Source: Macrothele yani (taxonomy: Eukaryota; Arthropoda; Arachnida; Araneae; Macrothelidae). Taken from it: 64,000 nt of DNA. This document shows, piece by piece, positions 33,858-46,268 of this stretch. The position numbers and the translations under genes are program-made. The stretch covers positions 225,015,331 through 225,079,330 of the forward strand of contig CM077034.1 of NCBI GenBank assembly GCA_039090855.1, written 5' to 3'. The first letter of the stretch is position 1. Each line of letters starts with the position of its first letter. The notes below the pieces were generated by a model. That model was not told the origin of the DNA, ran no database searches, and was given only the letters and a program-made list of their open reading frames with translations.

Positions 33858-36460
33858 CTAAAGAATAAAATTTGCATGATATGATTAATTTTGATGTGTG
33901 TTTTGTGGTATTTTTGTTCACAGAAAATAAGAGCAATCATTTCAATTACAATGTCACATTTGTATTTTACACAATAAAGTGCAATAATTTTGGTTTTATG
34001 AAAAGCGGCTGTAGGTTCTAAAGAACCTGTATTATTAAAATGCCCAGAAAATCTAGTTAATATGGAATTTAAAAATTTCAGTAATTGAAAGTCAAAATGG
34101 ATTTTTTTCAAATGGGCTTTGAAGATTTTTTTTGCAGGGACGGGGGTGAATTTTTCTGGTATGCCACTGAGATAGCAAGATTATTGAGGCTTCAGCCCCA
34201 CTCCCTGAAATGGTCTAGCAATGTCCCTGCTCACATTATGTGAGAAGACCATTGATGGAAAATCTAACATTCACACCCCACCAGGCATTCAAGCCCAGAC
34301 CCATTTTGAATAAATGATTTAAACAATATGTGTGTAATAAAGTATAAAGTCAGCTAAAAACATTTTTTTTTGCTTAAAATCAAATTCTTTTCCATCAACT
34401 ATTTACATTAATTGAAAAATATTCATGGAAAACCCATGTCCAGAAAATGCACTATGGCTATCTTATACAGACTTCCCGCAAGCCTGTAATTGATAACAAA
34501 GTACAGTTAGGTGAGCTAAAGAGTTCTGTTTTGATTCAAATCCACAACTATTTTCTATTAATATATACATTAATTCAAAAATACTCATAGAAGTCAGTGC
34601 TTGTTATCACTTGCTCACTGGGTGACCCCAAGTTTTAAAACTGAGAACTAAGTTTTTCCAGACATAAAAGAAACTTATAGAATTGCATAAAGACTACCAC
34701 AGCCATTTCCTTGCAATTAATTTCTTTTACCTTTAGTTGATTTTGATCTACTTCAAATTCAAAATTATTTGGGAAAACCATTGATGCTAAATCCATTTCT
34801 AAGTTGTCAGCCCAAAGACAGAGTAAACTTGCTTTGCTTTCAAAAGTATGATACAATACTTTAGGCTGCTTGTGCTTTGAAATAAAGCATCTCTCTCTTT
34901 CTCTCTCTCTCTCTCTCTGAGCAGCTTTGTGCTATTAAAGTTCAAAACTTCTACCAGTAAAATCAGTCAGATGCATTCAGAATTCCACAACACTTCACAG
35001 ACAGGAAATCCAAAATTTGTAAAAAAATGCTTCAATTTTTACAAATTTTCAACTCTGTTACTCCTGTTTTTGTATATTTCCTGTTCCCTTCTCAGCTTAA
35101 ATGAAAAAAAACTTATGGGATGGGGAATATTTAGCAATGCAGAAGAGCGGGAACATTAGGGGGGAGGGGGGTGCTTACAGGAAAAATCTTTGCTTGGTCT
35201 AACTTCTAGTTTTGGAAAATTTCACCCTCTTTTCAAGCTGAAATAAAAATATTTGTACAGTAAAATTTTATTTGACAATAATACTGGACAAAGGCAAAAT
35301 CGCGAGAAAAATTAAGTACAATTGCGAAAAAAATCTGAACTCCGCCGACCTGCCGTTTTAGAAAGTTTCGTAAAAATGAAATTCCATCCTACAATGACCC
35401 TCCACACACACACACACACACACCACCACCCTATTTCTATTCACTTGTGCATCGATCTCGTGATGACCAAAATAACAACAAAAATATCCAAATTCCTCAA
35501 ATTCGTGGAAGATTTTATGCCTGAAGAATACAGAGAAATTTCTACGGCGTCTGACTTCTGTTTTTGCAAATTGCTACATACAGTTTCAAGCTAAATTACA
35601 AACATTTATGCAATATAATGATATTTAACAATACTGGACTCAAAGGCAGTATTGGGAATGAGAAAATTACGATTGCCACAAAATCGATCTTGAGAATGAT
35701 CTAAATGACAAAAAAGGCGGAATTACGTGAATCCACTTAAGAATATCATGTATATCATAAAATAATAGCAGAATAGAAAAAAGTAAATGTGAAAATTTGT
35801 AGAATCCATAGTTTCAACAGTGAGTCCTATAGTCAGACAACAAAATCTGTAGAAACTATGTACATTTCGTTGTAGTTGGCAGGTATGTAGTATATGTATT
35901 TACATATGTAGCATTATATTTCTTGGATGTATTTTGTATGTACATGAAGTATACATTTGACGTAGTACATGTTTTGATGTAGTAATGATAGCACAGAACC
36001 ATTTTATGCTCGGATAATAAAACAACTTGAATCATCACTCTAACTCTATTTCATATTGCATTGGTTATTTAAATAGGGCACGATTCCAATAATGAAGCAA
36101 AACATTTTATGCACAATTTATTTCAGACTAAACTTTAGGAACAGTAAGAGGCCTTTCGTTTGAAACGCCAGCCTTGTTCACACTAAAAGCAAGTACTCAC
36201 ATGGTTGACATCGTTTCTTTAGCTGTTGCCAGTAGAGATTTCCAAATTATCAGAATACTGAGAATGCATCAGAATTGCAAGTTTTTATTGAAGAGAATTT
36301 CAATGCTTTCTCTGTAGCATAATGAAAATTTATTGGAGAAGGGTGCAATTTTTTTGTGACAAATCGAAATTTTTTGTCATTATTGGTTTCTTCAATATCT
36401 TCATATTATGTGAAATGGCCTTCCTACCAATAGGGCCGGGTTTTTTCTATAAATGCTATT
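33858..36460. other. No gene; decayed repeats and simple sequence
   Basis: At about 34190-34320 the text TCACACCCCACCAGGCATTCAAGCCCAGA (split here only by my reading of a head-like end) suggests a very old minus-strand SINE-1. 34438-34500 repeats 10046-10110. A (TC)n run lies at 34888-34919 and a (CA)n run at 35403-35422. Around 35094, 35235 and 35587 the motif CAGCTTAAAT/CAAGCTGAAAT and, in the last two, AATACTGGAC recur, hinting at a diverged tandem repeat of irregular spacing. Nothing coding is convincing. Confidence 0.45.
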
Positions 36461-36964
36461 CAGGGCTTGAAAAATATCTGAAAAGTTACATGCCCAGCTG
36501 GGCATGTGCAGAAAATATTTACTTGCCCTGAAGTAAAATCTACAATCCCAGAAAAAATTATCTTTTAAGATAACAAAACAGAAGCCTCATTTTTTTAAAG
36601 TTAAAAATTATGATAAACTTTTTATACATTTTTTTGCATCACCATTTTAAAGTGTCTGTATTCAAAATGCACAAAAGCATATATCTCAAGTTTTAAGAAA
36701 GGTAAATAGTTTTTAATAACAATTTTGAATGTAAAAATTATTTACCTATTATTTACTCTTGTACAAACAAAAGTAATTTTGCATCATAAAATCCCAAGAA
36801 TTGTTGTTTTGTTACAAAGGCAAATCTTATGTTATTGACTACTGTTGAGTGCACTTAGTTATTAAATTATATTATCACCTGACACCCCACATTGCTTGAA
36901 AAAATTACTGGTGGTATCAGCAATTTTAGGATGGATTTTGCAAACAGTGCACAACATAAGTCTT

Positions 36965-37135
36965 TTTTTGAAGATGACAATCCGATTTTTGGCGTAAATG
37001 TGACAAGGATGGTAAGTCAGATAATATCCGAAAACTTGAAAATTTTCATCGTCCTGGAGCGGGACTCGAATCCGCGTCTCCCAGAAAATGCTGAGGTATG
37101 CTAACCACTACACCACCCAGAACGACCAAGTTTCA
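36965..37135 (-). repeat. SINE-2, second tRNA-derived family
   Basis: Minus-strand copy. The head (37135 to about 37055) includes an A-box-like GTGTAGTGGTTAGC and a B box GGATTCGAGTCCC. The body follows down to an A-run next to 36965. The head is a good 70-75-base tRNA-like unit, GGTCGTTCTGGGTGGTGTAG at its start. It is unrelated to SINE-1 outside the boxes. Confidence 0.8.
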
Positions 37136-37295
37136 AGTATCCGATCAATTTGAATATAACCATCACAGGATTCGCTAGTCGAAGCAACCGGCATTCATGT
37201 TTAGCGAATCTGGAGGTTAAGAATCTTATCCCGTGTTTGCCCGGAGAAGCAGATAAATCATGAAAGAAATACGGGATTACGCCATATAATACAAA

Positions 37296-37605
37296 TTTTG
37301 AAGATGACAATCCGATTTTTGGCGTAAATGTGACAAGGATGGTAAGTCAGATAATATCCGAAAACTTGAAAATCTTCATCGTCCTGGAGCGGGACTCGAA
37401 CCCGCGTCTCCCAGAAAAACGCCCGGGTATGCTAACCACTGTGGTTAGCTAACCACAGTGGTTAGCATACCCGGGCGTTTTCTGGGAGACGCGGGTTCGA
37501 GTCCCGCTCCAGGACGATGAAGATTTTCAAGTTTTCGGATATTATCTGACTTACCATCCTTGTCACATTTACGCCAAAAATCGGATTGTCATCTTCAAAA
37601 TTTGT
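37296..37605. repeat. Palindrome of two head-to-head SINE-2 copies
   Basis: A minus-strand copy (37296-37442) and a plus-strand copy (about 37447-37605) are near-perfect reverse complements meeting at TGGTTAGC/GCTAACCA. Both halves are truncated at the same place in the tRNA A box. Together with 36965-37135 this gives three copies of the family within 640 bases. Confidence 0.88.
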
Positions 37606-38648
37606 ATTATAAGGCGTAATCCCGTATTTCTTTCATGATCTTTCATAATAGTCTTGTCATTTGATTTTAGCGAATTAAATGTTTTTATCCAAGATTCTTC
37701 AACTGTGCAACAGCTTTTTTTTTTTTTTCGTAGGCTTTATCATAGTCCTCTTGCATAAGTTTCAGATTTGCCAACGATGTAGATTCCGATTCTGAAATTA
37801 CATCACTCAACAGTGCGGAAGACGAATTTGTAACTACCGCTGACAGATTGGGAATTTCTCATAATTGCTTACTATGAGATATACTCTCATTGCTGGATTT
37901 TATTTTCCAAAAAAAAAAAAAAAATTATATCCATTACTAAATACAACTTATGTCCACAGCTAACATGAACCGCAACTGACACGAAAACTGTTCTCTCAGA
38001 TAAACTAAGTTATCGGCGTTGGTAATTTTTGCTCTTCTCCCAGTTAAGTGGAATGCATTGCGCAGGCTCATTCTTAAACGAAACTTAGCTTTTGTTTCAG
38101 TAGTTCCGCTGTCAGTTCAGGTGTGTGGGCGCGCACGCGGGCGGAAGCTTTCACTTAACCAAGTTATGTCAGAGACGAAACCCCACCTCGGGTTGTGCAA
38201 TAAATATTCAGTTGTCACTCCCTCCCCATACCGTACGGCTTTTTGGCCATCAGTCTGCATCCTCCTGTTTCATGTCAGTTTGTGCGTTTTGTCACTAAAC
38301 ACTGGAGGCTAGTTTCGTCCAATGCATGCATCCCGTCATTAACTGTAAACAACATCTGGAGCAAAACTACGTATGGCCCCAATTTCTGGACGTAGAGCAT
38401 AATATACGGTAATTAAAGAAGCGCTATTCTTCTGGCTTTGGCACTTATTCCGTAACAATAATACAACTGCAGTAAAATGAAAAACATGCGACGACTGTCT
38501 TTTTTCTAGAGCAGAAAATTCTCCATTCCAAACTTTTTTTTTCTTTAATTCTAGTTGCCTGACCGGGCAACTAGATTTCATTTTCACATGCCCAGGCCAA
38601 TTATTTACATGCCCCAGGCATCTCGGGCATGATATTTTTCAAGCCCTG

Positions 38649-39399
38649 CCATTTATCCATAGATTATTGGTAAATGTGATGTAAAATTCTGTTTACACCT
38701 AAGAAATTTAGGCTTTCAAGAATTAGAAAAGTTACACTTCACTCAGCAATGAGTTCAGCTTTTTTTTTTTTTTTTTTTTTAATTGATTATTCAGAACATA
38801 TGTTCAGCATGTCTTCTGACATATAAATGAATACAAAAATCAATGTTCATTGTACAATTTTGAGTGGGTCTGTGCCTCAAAAAAATCTGACTTCTATACA
38901 GCTGTTAATTACATTCACCCCTACCTCGATTCCATATGTTACAACTAATACTCAGCCCTTTGAAAATACAATGTCAACATCTGCAATGCTACTTAATCAA
39001 ATTTACAAATATACTAGTATATTATTTATAAATTTGCTTATTCATAATAAACTAAAATTTGAACTTTAGGTGAAGTATAAATTGTAATTTATTATGAAGG
39101 TGCTGCTAGTGATATCAGTCAGTTTTGTAGTTCTTGGAAAGAACAATGCTAATATGAATTTGAAAGAGGTTCAACTAAATTGCATGTAGACTAATTTTAA
39201 AGCCAATTAGAGATACATATGCAGGTCATACGAATATCAAATAAAGTAATTGTACAAAGCCAAATTTATATAGCATTTTTTTTCTCTGATTGAAAACTAA
39301 TGATTCCTGCATAACTTTTTCTGATCATAAAAAATTCAATAAAGAAAAGAAGCATACCCACAGTATTTCTAGCCTGAACTTCAGAACAGCTTACGGCTA
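38649..39399. other. No gene seen
   Basis: AT-rich, with a T-run at 38760-38780. Nothing recognised. Confidence 0.4.
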
Positions 39400-40161
39400 C
39401 AATTCCGACCATTAAAAAGAAATGGTTGGAGTAAAATTTTTATTTAAATCCACTACAAAACACTTCTCCCAAATAGTCAATGTTGCCACAGATGATATAC
39501 ACAGCCAGAGCAAAATGTTTTTCACAGCATGCAATATGCTCCACAGTAGTACAAGTCTTCAAAGGATTGGTCCCCTGACTTCTGTTGGGAAGACAAAAAA
39601 GAAGAGGGAGGAGGTTGCACAATACATGAGTTTTAAGATACATGAAATACACTAAAGTTGTAAACTGCCAAAATATTTGTAATAACAGGTTTATGCTAAA
39701 GTGCAAAACACAAAAAATGGGATATTGAACTGATATGAACAAACTTGTTCGATTAAGGTGATGCTGGATGTGCTTTGAAGAAATTTCAGCAGAAACTGAA
39801 ATGCAATACCACTTCTTAAGCCAACAAATAAAATCATGCCTACATTTTAGTATAACTTTTGCAGAGAAGACATGATGGTTGGTTTGGAAAAAATATAAGG
39901 TAGCTAATTTCAATATTTTCCAAGGAACTGAGACCAGTGATCATGTCTTGAAACTGCATTAACTCAAATAAGTTCATCACTAAAATGCTGAATACAAATC
40001 ATATCATTGAGATTTGGTATCAAGTTATCTCTGTTGAGAGCAGTAATCCACTTTTCTTGCAGGTCAGGATCCTTTGGAAATCTGAACATTGTGACTGCAT
40101 CTATCTTTTCTGACTTATAATTTGCATGGCAGCAGCATCTGTGAGAAATGTAGCACACCAT
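39400..40161 (-). pseudogene. THAP-domain element, minus strand
   Basis: The frame 40161-39964 encodes a THAP-type zinc finger: CCCHANYKSEK, then MFRFPKDPDLQEKW, then ICIQHFSDE. The FxFPKD...W core and the C-x2-HF end are diagnostic of THAP DNA-binding domains, which occur in P-element transposases and in cellular proteins. The frame stops three residues after HFSDE, so an exon junction or a break follows. Sequence down to 39400 is shared with 25595-26330 in inverted orientation, so the unit is repetitive. No transposase catalytic domain is visible in this copy. Confidence 0.7.
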
Positions 40162-41669
40162 TAAAGAAATATTAATGCTAAGATGAAAATTTTACAGTAA
40201 AACCCTGTTTTTCTATTTTTCACATGTAAAATGTGTATCTGGTCCAAAAGTTCTCAACTGCTCTTAATGGTAAATTTAATTTATTACACATTAATCAAGA
40301 ATTAGTTTTCTCCTCAGTTATACATTAGAAATTCAAATCATGCAAATTCTGTTTACCAAACTTTTTTCCACCCTTTCCCTTTGCCACAAATTCCAATCTC
40401 CCCACATCCTCTGCCTCTTGTTATCACGATGTCCTGTCATCCACCTGGTTTATGCATCACTTTGCAGAATGCACCCATTCCTCCTGAGCTTACCATTGAT
40501 CACATCAGGTGTTACCTCCAGTACGTACCTGCTCTTGCTTCACATCATATAGATCTTTGTACGCATTCACTTTCCAGATGAATCTCTTCATGAACATATC
40601 ACTTAAAAGATTTGACTGGAATGCTATAATTTTAATGGAAGAAGAGTGCTTCCAAGATTGCATTAGCAACAACTTGGGTTTGGCAACAATAATTTGTACC
40701 TCTAGAAGAAATTGAGAACACAAAGTGCAATCGGAATATCTCCAGTGAAGATTATTCTCAGGTAAGTGCATCAGCAGCCAACTTTGCTGTGCACTGCACT
40801 GAAATTATTAGGACTTCCTTTATAGCCATAAAACTAATCAGAAAACAATGCAGGTTCTCAAAAGTCTTATTTCAACTTAAAATAAATTAACAGCTAAAAT
40901 TCATTTTTTTAAACTATAAATGTATGTTTTATAACATATGTATCTTGTGTAAAAATAATAATCATAAATGAATTAATGCTGTGTACATACTGTATATATA
41001 TGTAACACATACAAGCACTGTAAATCTATGCAGACTGAATGACATCAATCTTTTTTTTTTTTTTTCTTTAACTTTTAATAACCATGACCCAAAAATCTTG
41101 TATCACGCTAAATATCATATAGTCTGAAACTGTCTGTTGGCTCACTTCTTTGTTTAGTAACAACAATATTGATTGAGGGTGATACCTGCTAATCACCCAT
41201 AGGTCATGCAAATTTAACAAGCAGAAAAGGGCAGGAAATCTGACTCACTCTACACAGGCGTTTCAGGCGGCTATGGTCCATTGTATGTACAGGTGTTTTG
41301 GGCATTAAAGTGTTAAAGCAGGGAAAAAAAAGGATGACTCCAAGTATTAGTACACTAGAACATAAAAAATACTACATCTTATGAAATACATAGTATAACA
41401 ATGCTAATGGCTACACCATGTGTTGCAACAAAACAATGTTCTACCTTCTAAAGACAGAAAAGTTCCGTTCTAAAAATGATTTTATAGATTCACCGTTTGG
41501 AGAATGGGCACATTGCCAGTACTAGCAAAAAATATGAATCATCGAAGTATGCAATACATTTCTCAAGCTCTTGTGCACAGATAGTTGTATTTTAGGATAA
41601 GTCAATTTCTTTTTGCCACCCAGCAGCCATTTTGTAAACTACTGTTGTTGATCAGTATTTTTATTTGTT
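40162..41669. other. No gene seen
   Basis: Unassigned AT-rich sequence with a T-run at 41051-41065. Short ORFs have no recognisable features. Confidence 0.4.
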
Positions 41670-41868
41670 CGAGCATTTAATGACTACTTTATGCAACTCA
41701 ATGAGCTACAAGAACTTGTTCATTTCTAATTTATAGCCACTGTTTCCAGTGAAGGAAGAAAGCCAGTGTCATAAGACAAACACACCACACATGCCACATT
41801 CAGGACTTGAACTCAGACCACTCGGATGAACGATCACAAGCTAGTGTTTAGACCCACTAGAGCAGTGT
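41670..41868 (-). repeat. Old, diverged SINE-1
   Basis: Minus-strand relic with CATTTAATGACTAC (tail), CAACTCAATGAGCTACAAG (core) and a degenerate head near 41800-41868. Confidence 0.75.
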
Positions 41869-41926
41869 TCCATATTGCTGGCCCAAGGAATACATAAACT
41901 TTAATGCCTTAAATATATATATATAT

Positions 41927-44755
41927 CATCATCATCATTGTCAACTATTATCAATCCACTGCTGGACGAAGGTCTCCCCAAGTTTCCTCCACAACGGTCT
42001 GTCTTGTGCCAGTCTCCTCCATGTCACTCCTGCATATTTTCGAATTTCATCCACCCATCTCCCATGTGGTCTTTTTCTGGGTCTTTTCCTGTCCCTTGGA
42101 ATCCAATCTAAAATTTCGGCTGTGTCTGTCCTTCTGGCAGTATGTCCAGCCCATTGCCATTTCAGGGATTTAACTCTGATCATGATGTCTTCCACTCTCG
42201 TCATTTTTCGGATCCACGAGTTCCTCTTCTTATCTCTCCTGGTTATACCAAGCATGCACCTCTCCATGCCTCTTTGAGTTGTCTGCAGCCTTTGTATGTC
42301 TCTTTTAGTTAAGGTCCACGTCTCTGCACCATACGTAAGCACTGGAAGGATGCATTGATCAAACACTTTTCTTTTAAGACATAATGGCATATTGCTCTTG
42401 AAAATTATGCTGTTTCTTCCAAAAGCTCTCCAGGCAAGTTTTGTACGCCAATTAATTTCTTCATCAATGTGACCCTCACTTGATATCTGCTGTCCAAGAT
42501 AAACATACGTATCTGTTATCTCCAGTTGTTCTCCATCAATCGATAAATCTTCATTTCTTGTAAAAGCATTGAACATCACTTTTGTCTTCTGAAAGTTCAT
42601 TTTTAATCCCACTTCTTTACTCTTGTCAGCAAGTTCCTGGATCATACTCTGCAGCTCTGATGGGGTAGTTGCAAAAATGACTACGTCATCAGCAAAACGA
42701 AGGTGGGTTAGATAATCTCCATTAATCTTTATCCCCTTGTTTTCCCAGCTCAGCGACTGAAAAACACCCTCCAATGTGGCATTAAAGAGCTTCGGAGATA
42801 TGGTGTCACCTTGTCTCACTCCCTTTCCAATTTTTATGTGTGTTGTATTTTCAAACAGCCGAATCTTTGCACTTGCATTTTCATAGATGTTATTAATAAT
42901 ATTAATGTATGCATCTTCAATACCGCAGGATTTCAGAGCCGTGGTAACTGCTGATGGTTTCACCGAATCAAAGGCTTTTTCATAATCGATTCCAAGGGAC
43001 AGGAAAAGACCCAGAAAAAGACCACATGGGAGATGGGTGGATGAAATTCGTAAACATGCGGGAGTGACATGGAGGAGACTGGCACAAGACAGACCGTTGT
43101 GGAGGAAACTTGGGGAGACCTTCGTCCAGCAGTGGATTGATAATGGTTGACAATGATGATGATGATGATGATATCATCATCATCATTGTAACTGCTGATG
43201 GTTTCACCGAATCAAAGGCTTTTTCATAATCGATAAAAGTCATGCACAATGGAAGTTCATATTCCCTCGCTCTTTCAATTAGTTCTCTCAGTACGTGGAT
43301 ATGATCTATTGTGCTGTAGCCACTCCTGAATCCAGCTTGTTCTCTCGGTTGAGCCATGTCCAGTGTTACCTTCAAGCGGTGTGAAAGAACTTTAGTGAAG
43401 ATTTTATAAACCACTGATAGGAGGCTGATAGGTCTGTAGTTCCTGAGATCCTCAATGTCACCTTTTTTATGTAGCAGGATCATTGTAGCATTGTTCCAAT
43501 CCTCAGGAATCTTCCCTTCATTAAGGCATCGAGTGAAAATTTGGGCGAGTACTGTTTCAATTTCTCCACTTGCTTCTTGTATGATGTCTATAGTAATTCC
43601 ATCTTCTCCTGGAGCTTTCCCCCGCTTCATGTTCTTGATTGCATGAGCAACTTCTACTGGGAGGACTGGAAGAACTCTGGTACCTTTCATGATGTCTGGA
43701 GTACATGTATCATCCCTTTCATATAATTTGGAGTAGAAATCTTTTACTCTTGTCAAAATTTCGCCTCTATTTCTTGTTATAGAACCATCTTCTTTTCTCA
43801 GAGCCATAATCTGTTTTCTTCCCTTACTGAGATGTCCCTTTGCTATCTTTAGGCTTTGGTTGTTTTCAATTGCTTTCCTCACTAGCTCACAGTTGAATTT
43901 CCTTACGTCTTCAGTGATACTTTTTCGTGCTGTCTTGCACAGCTCTATATATTCCACTTTGGAAGTCACATCTTCTTTAGTTGTCCTCATCTCTCTTCTT
44001 TTTTGCATCAACATTTTGGTTTTTCCTGATAATTTGTTTACATGCAACTTGTTCTTAGACCCAGCTAATTTTGTTGCTGTTTCCATAAGAGCTTTGGTTA
44101 CTTTTCTGTTAACTTCCGAAATATCCACTTCTTCCGATGTTAGGCCTTCTAAAGCAGAGAATCTGTTCTTCAGTTCCAACTTGAAAGTATTATGGTGTTT
44201 TTTAAGGTTGGTTATGTCAATACATTCTGTTTGTCTTATGAGCTTGCCACGTTCCAGTTTAGTGTTGAGGTGCATCTTACATCTCACCATTCTATGGTCA
44301 CTACCTGTGTTGAAGTTGTTCAGCACACTGCAGTCTTCGATGACGAATTTTTTGTTACACATAATAAAATCAATTTCACTTGTCGTCCCAATTGGATGTC
44401 TCCATGTCCATTTCCTGTGTGGCTTTTTCTTGAAAAAGGAATTCAAGATGAAAAATCCTTCTGCCTCTGCAAACTAAACGAGAGTATTTCCACGCTGGTT
44501 TCTGTTGCCGTGACCGAATTTACCTACTGAAGTTTCATTCTGTTGCCGGTGCCCTATTTTTGCATTGAAATCTCCCATAATTATCTTCAAGTGCTGCTTA
44601 CCTTTATTATTTAGATGACGAATTTCCTCATAAAATTCTTCAATTTCTTCTTCAGGATGACTTGTGGTGGGTGCATAAGTTTGAATAATCTGAGCCTGGT
44701 ATCTTCTCGATAGTTGGATAACGAGTCGTGCAGCTCTGTCAGAAGAATGTTCCCA
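41927..44755 (-). pseudogene. RTE-type LINE copy 3 with a nested RTE fragment
   Basis: Best-preserved RTE. Endonuclease blocks from about 44700 down: QTYAPT, MGDFNAKIG, GNRNQRG, TSEIDFI, GSDHRM, all typical of APE-type LINE endonucleases. The start of the endonuclease is missing and a TAG interrupts it at about 44474. RT blocks follow in frame 44446-42980 (AIKNMKRGKAPGEDGIT, NYRPISLL, FIDYEKAFDSV = motif A) and, beyond the nested insertion, in 42963-41941 (GVRQGDTISPKLF, FADD, then the C-terminal AETWTLTKRDIQ and WAGHTARR region). The 3' end is (ATC)n read on the plus strand. Such tails and the protein order fit the RTE clade. It is interrupted by 42991-43187. Confidence 0.9.
42944..43234 (+). 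mobile_element. RTE 3' fragment inserted in RTE copy 3, 47-bp duplication
   Basis: A plus-strand 180-base RTE 3' end (42991-43172) sits in the minus-strand copy 3. A 47-base segment is present on both sides (42944-42990 and 43188-43234), much longer than usual LINE TSDs. The tail-to-tail join reads TGATGATGATATCATCATC. The fragment shares the variant GTAAACATGCGGG with copy 4 (mirror near 46397-46409), which other copies lack. Confidence 0.88.
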
Positions 44756-46268
44756 CTAAAGGGGCTCTGACGACCGCAAATAGCGGTATAACTATGCCAT
44801 CGGGATCAGAGGAAATGCTATCCCACACTCACCAACCCGCTTGGCCAGCGTGGTGAGTTATGGCCAAACACCTCCAAAATGACTCTACAACTTAAATCTT
44901 GGCCCTCAGTCTCCGGCAGCTGGAATGTACCTGGCCAAGGCAGCGGCCAGTGCGACATGAAGGCAGAGGGTGCTAAGAATCCCCGGAGGACCGGACTAGG
45001 CTGCCATTTGATGCTGACCTTGGCTACCTACAACGGACGCTCCCTATCTTCTGATTCAAGGCTTCTTGAATTGGAAGAGGAACTACAAAGGATCAAGTGG
45101 GGCATCCCATATATATATATATATATATATCAAGTTCAACACAGGTAGTGACCATAGATTGGTGAGATGTAAGATGCACCTCAACACTAAACTTGAACGT
45201 GGCAAGCTCATAAGACAAACAAAACCTATTGACATAACCAATCTTAAAAAACACCATAATACCTTCAAGTTGGAACTGAAGAACAGGTTCTCTGCTTTGG
45301 AAGGCCTAACATCGGAAGAAGTGGACATCTCTGAAGTTAACAGAAAAGTAGCCAAAGCTCTTATGGAAACAGCAACAAAATTAGCTGGGTCTAAGAACAA
45401 GTTGCATGTGAACAAATTATCAGGAAAAACCAAAATGTTGATGCAAAAAAGAAGAGAGATGAGGACAACTAAAGAAGATGTGACTTCCAAAGTGGAATAT
45501 ATAGAGCTATGCAAGACAGTAAGAAAAAGTATCACTGAAGACTTAAGAAAATTCAACTGTGAACTAGTGAGGAAAGCAATTGAAAACAACCAAAGCCTAA
45601 AGATAGCAAAGGGACATCTCAGTAAGGGAAGAAAACAGATTATGGCACTGAGAAAAGAAGATGGTTCTGTAACAAGAAATAGAGGCGAAATTTTGACAAG
45701 AGTGAAAGATTTCTACTCCAAATTATATGAAAGGGATGATATATGCACTCCAGACATCATGAAAGATACCAGTACCAGAGTTCCTCCAGTCCTTCCAGCA
45801 GAAGTTGCACATGCAATCAAGAACATGAAGCGAGGAAAAGCTCCAGGAGAAGATGGAATTACTGTAGACATCATACAAGAAGCAAGTGGAGAAATCGAAA
45901 CAGTACTCGCCCAAATTTTCACTCGATGCCTTAATGAAGGAAAGATTCCTGAGGATTGGAACACCGCTACAATGATCCTGCTACATAAGAAAGGTGACAT
46001 TGAGGATCTCGGAAACTACAGACCTATCAGCCTCCTATCAGTAGTTTATAAAATCTTCACTAAAGTTCTTTCACACCGCTTGAAGGTAGCACTAGACATG
46101 GCTCAACCGAGAGAACAAGCTGGATTCAGGAGTGGCTACAGCACAATAGATCATATCCACGTGCTGAGAGAACTAATTGAAAGAGCGAGGGAATATGAAC
46201 TTCCATTGTGCATGGCTTTTATCGATTATGAAAAAGCCTTTGATTCGGTGAAACCATCAGCAGTTACA
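44756..46268 (+). pseudogene. RTE-type LINE copy 4, 5' UTR to RT, internal deletion
   Basis: Head-to-head with copy 3. 44756-45000 is 5' UTR-like and GC-richer. 45001-45105 encodes the beginning of the endonuclease (LTLATYNGRSLSSDSRLLEL). Then, at 45107-45130, a (TA)n tract replaces most of the endonuclease. The frame resumes at FNTGSDHRLVRCKM and stays open through the linker and RT motif A (FIDYEKAFDSV) to KPSAVTM at 46268. A 469-residue frame (45066-46475) spans this but its last part is read through inverted sequence. Endonuclease loss and missing FADD make it inactive. Confidence 0.88.

Larger units (their letters stand above)
36461..38648. mobile_element. hAT-like element with 18-bp terminal inverted repeats
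   Basis: It begins CAGGGCTTGAAAAATATC and ends with the exact reverse complement (38631-38648). CAGGG-type ends are typical of hAT transposons. Subterminal palindromes rich in TGCCC/GGGCA (36490-36510 and 38585-38630) support this. I see no matching 8-bp TSD next to these borders, so either the flanks have diverged or the borders have moved. On the minus strand, near 37850-37730, an open stretch reads ISESESTSLANLKLMQEDYDKAYEK, perhaps a coding remnant. SINE-2 copies sit inside. Confidence 0.6.

Noticed and set aside
34888..34919. (TC)n tract as a regulatory GAGA site
   Set aside because: Simple-sequence tracts are common here and no gene is nearby to regulate.
43860..44477. 205-codon plus-strand ORF
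   Set aside because: It is antisense to the RTE endonuclease/linker, and the mirrored copy 4 shows the same antisense frame.
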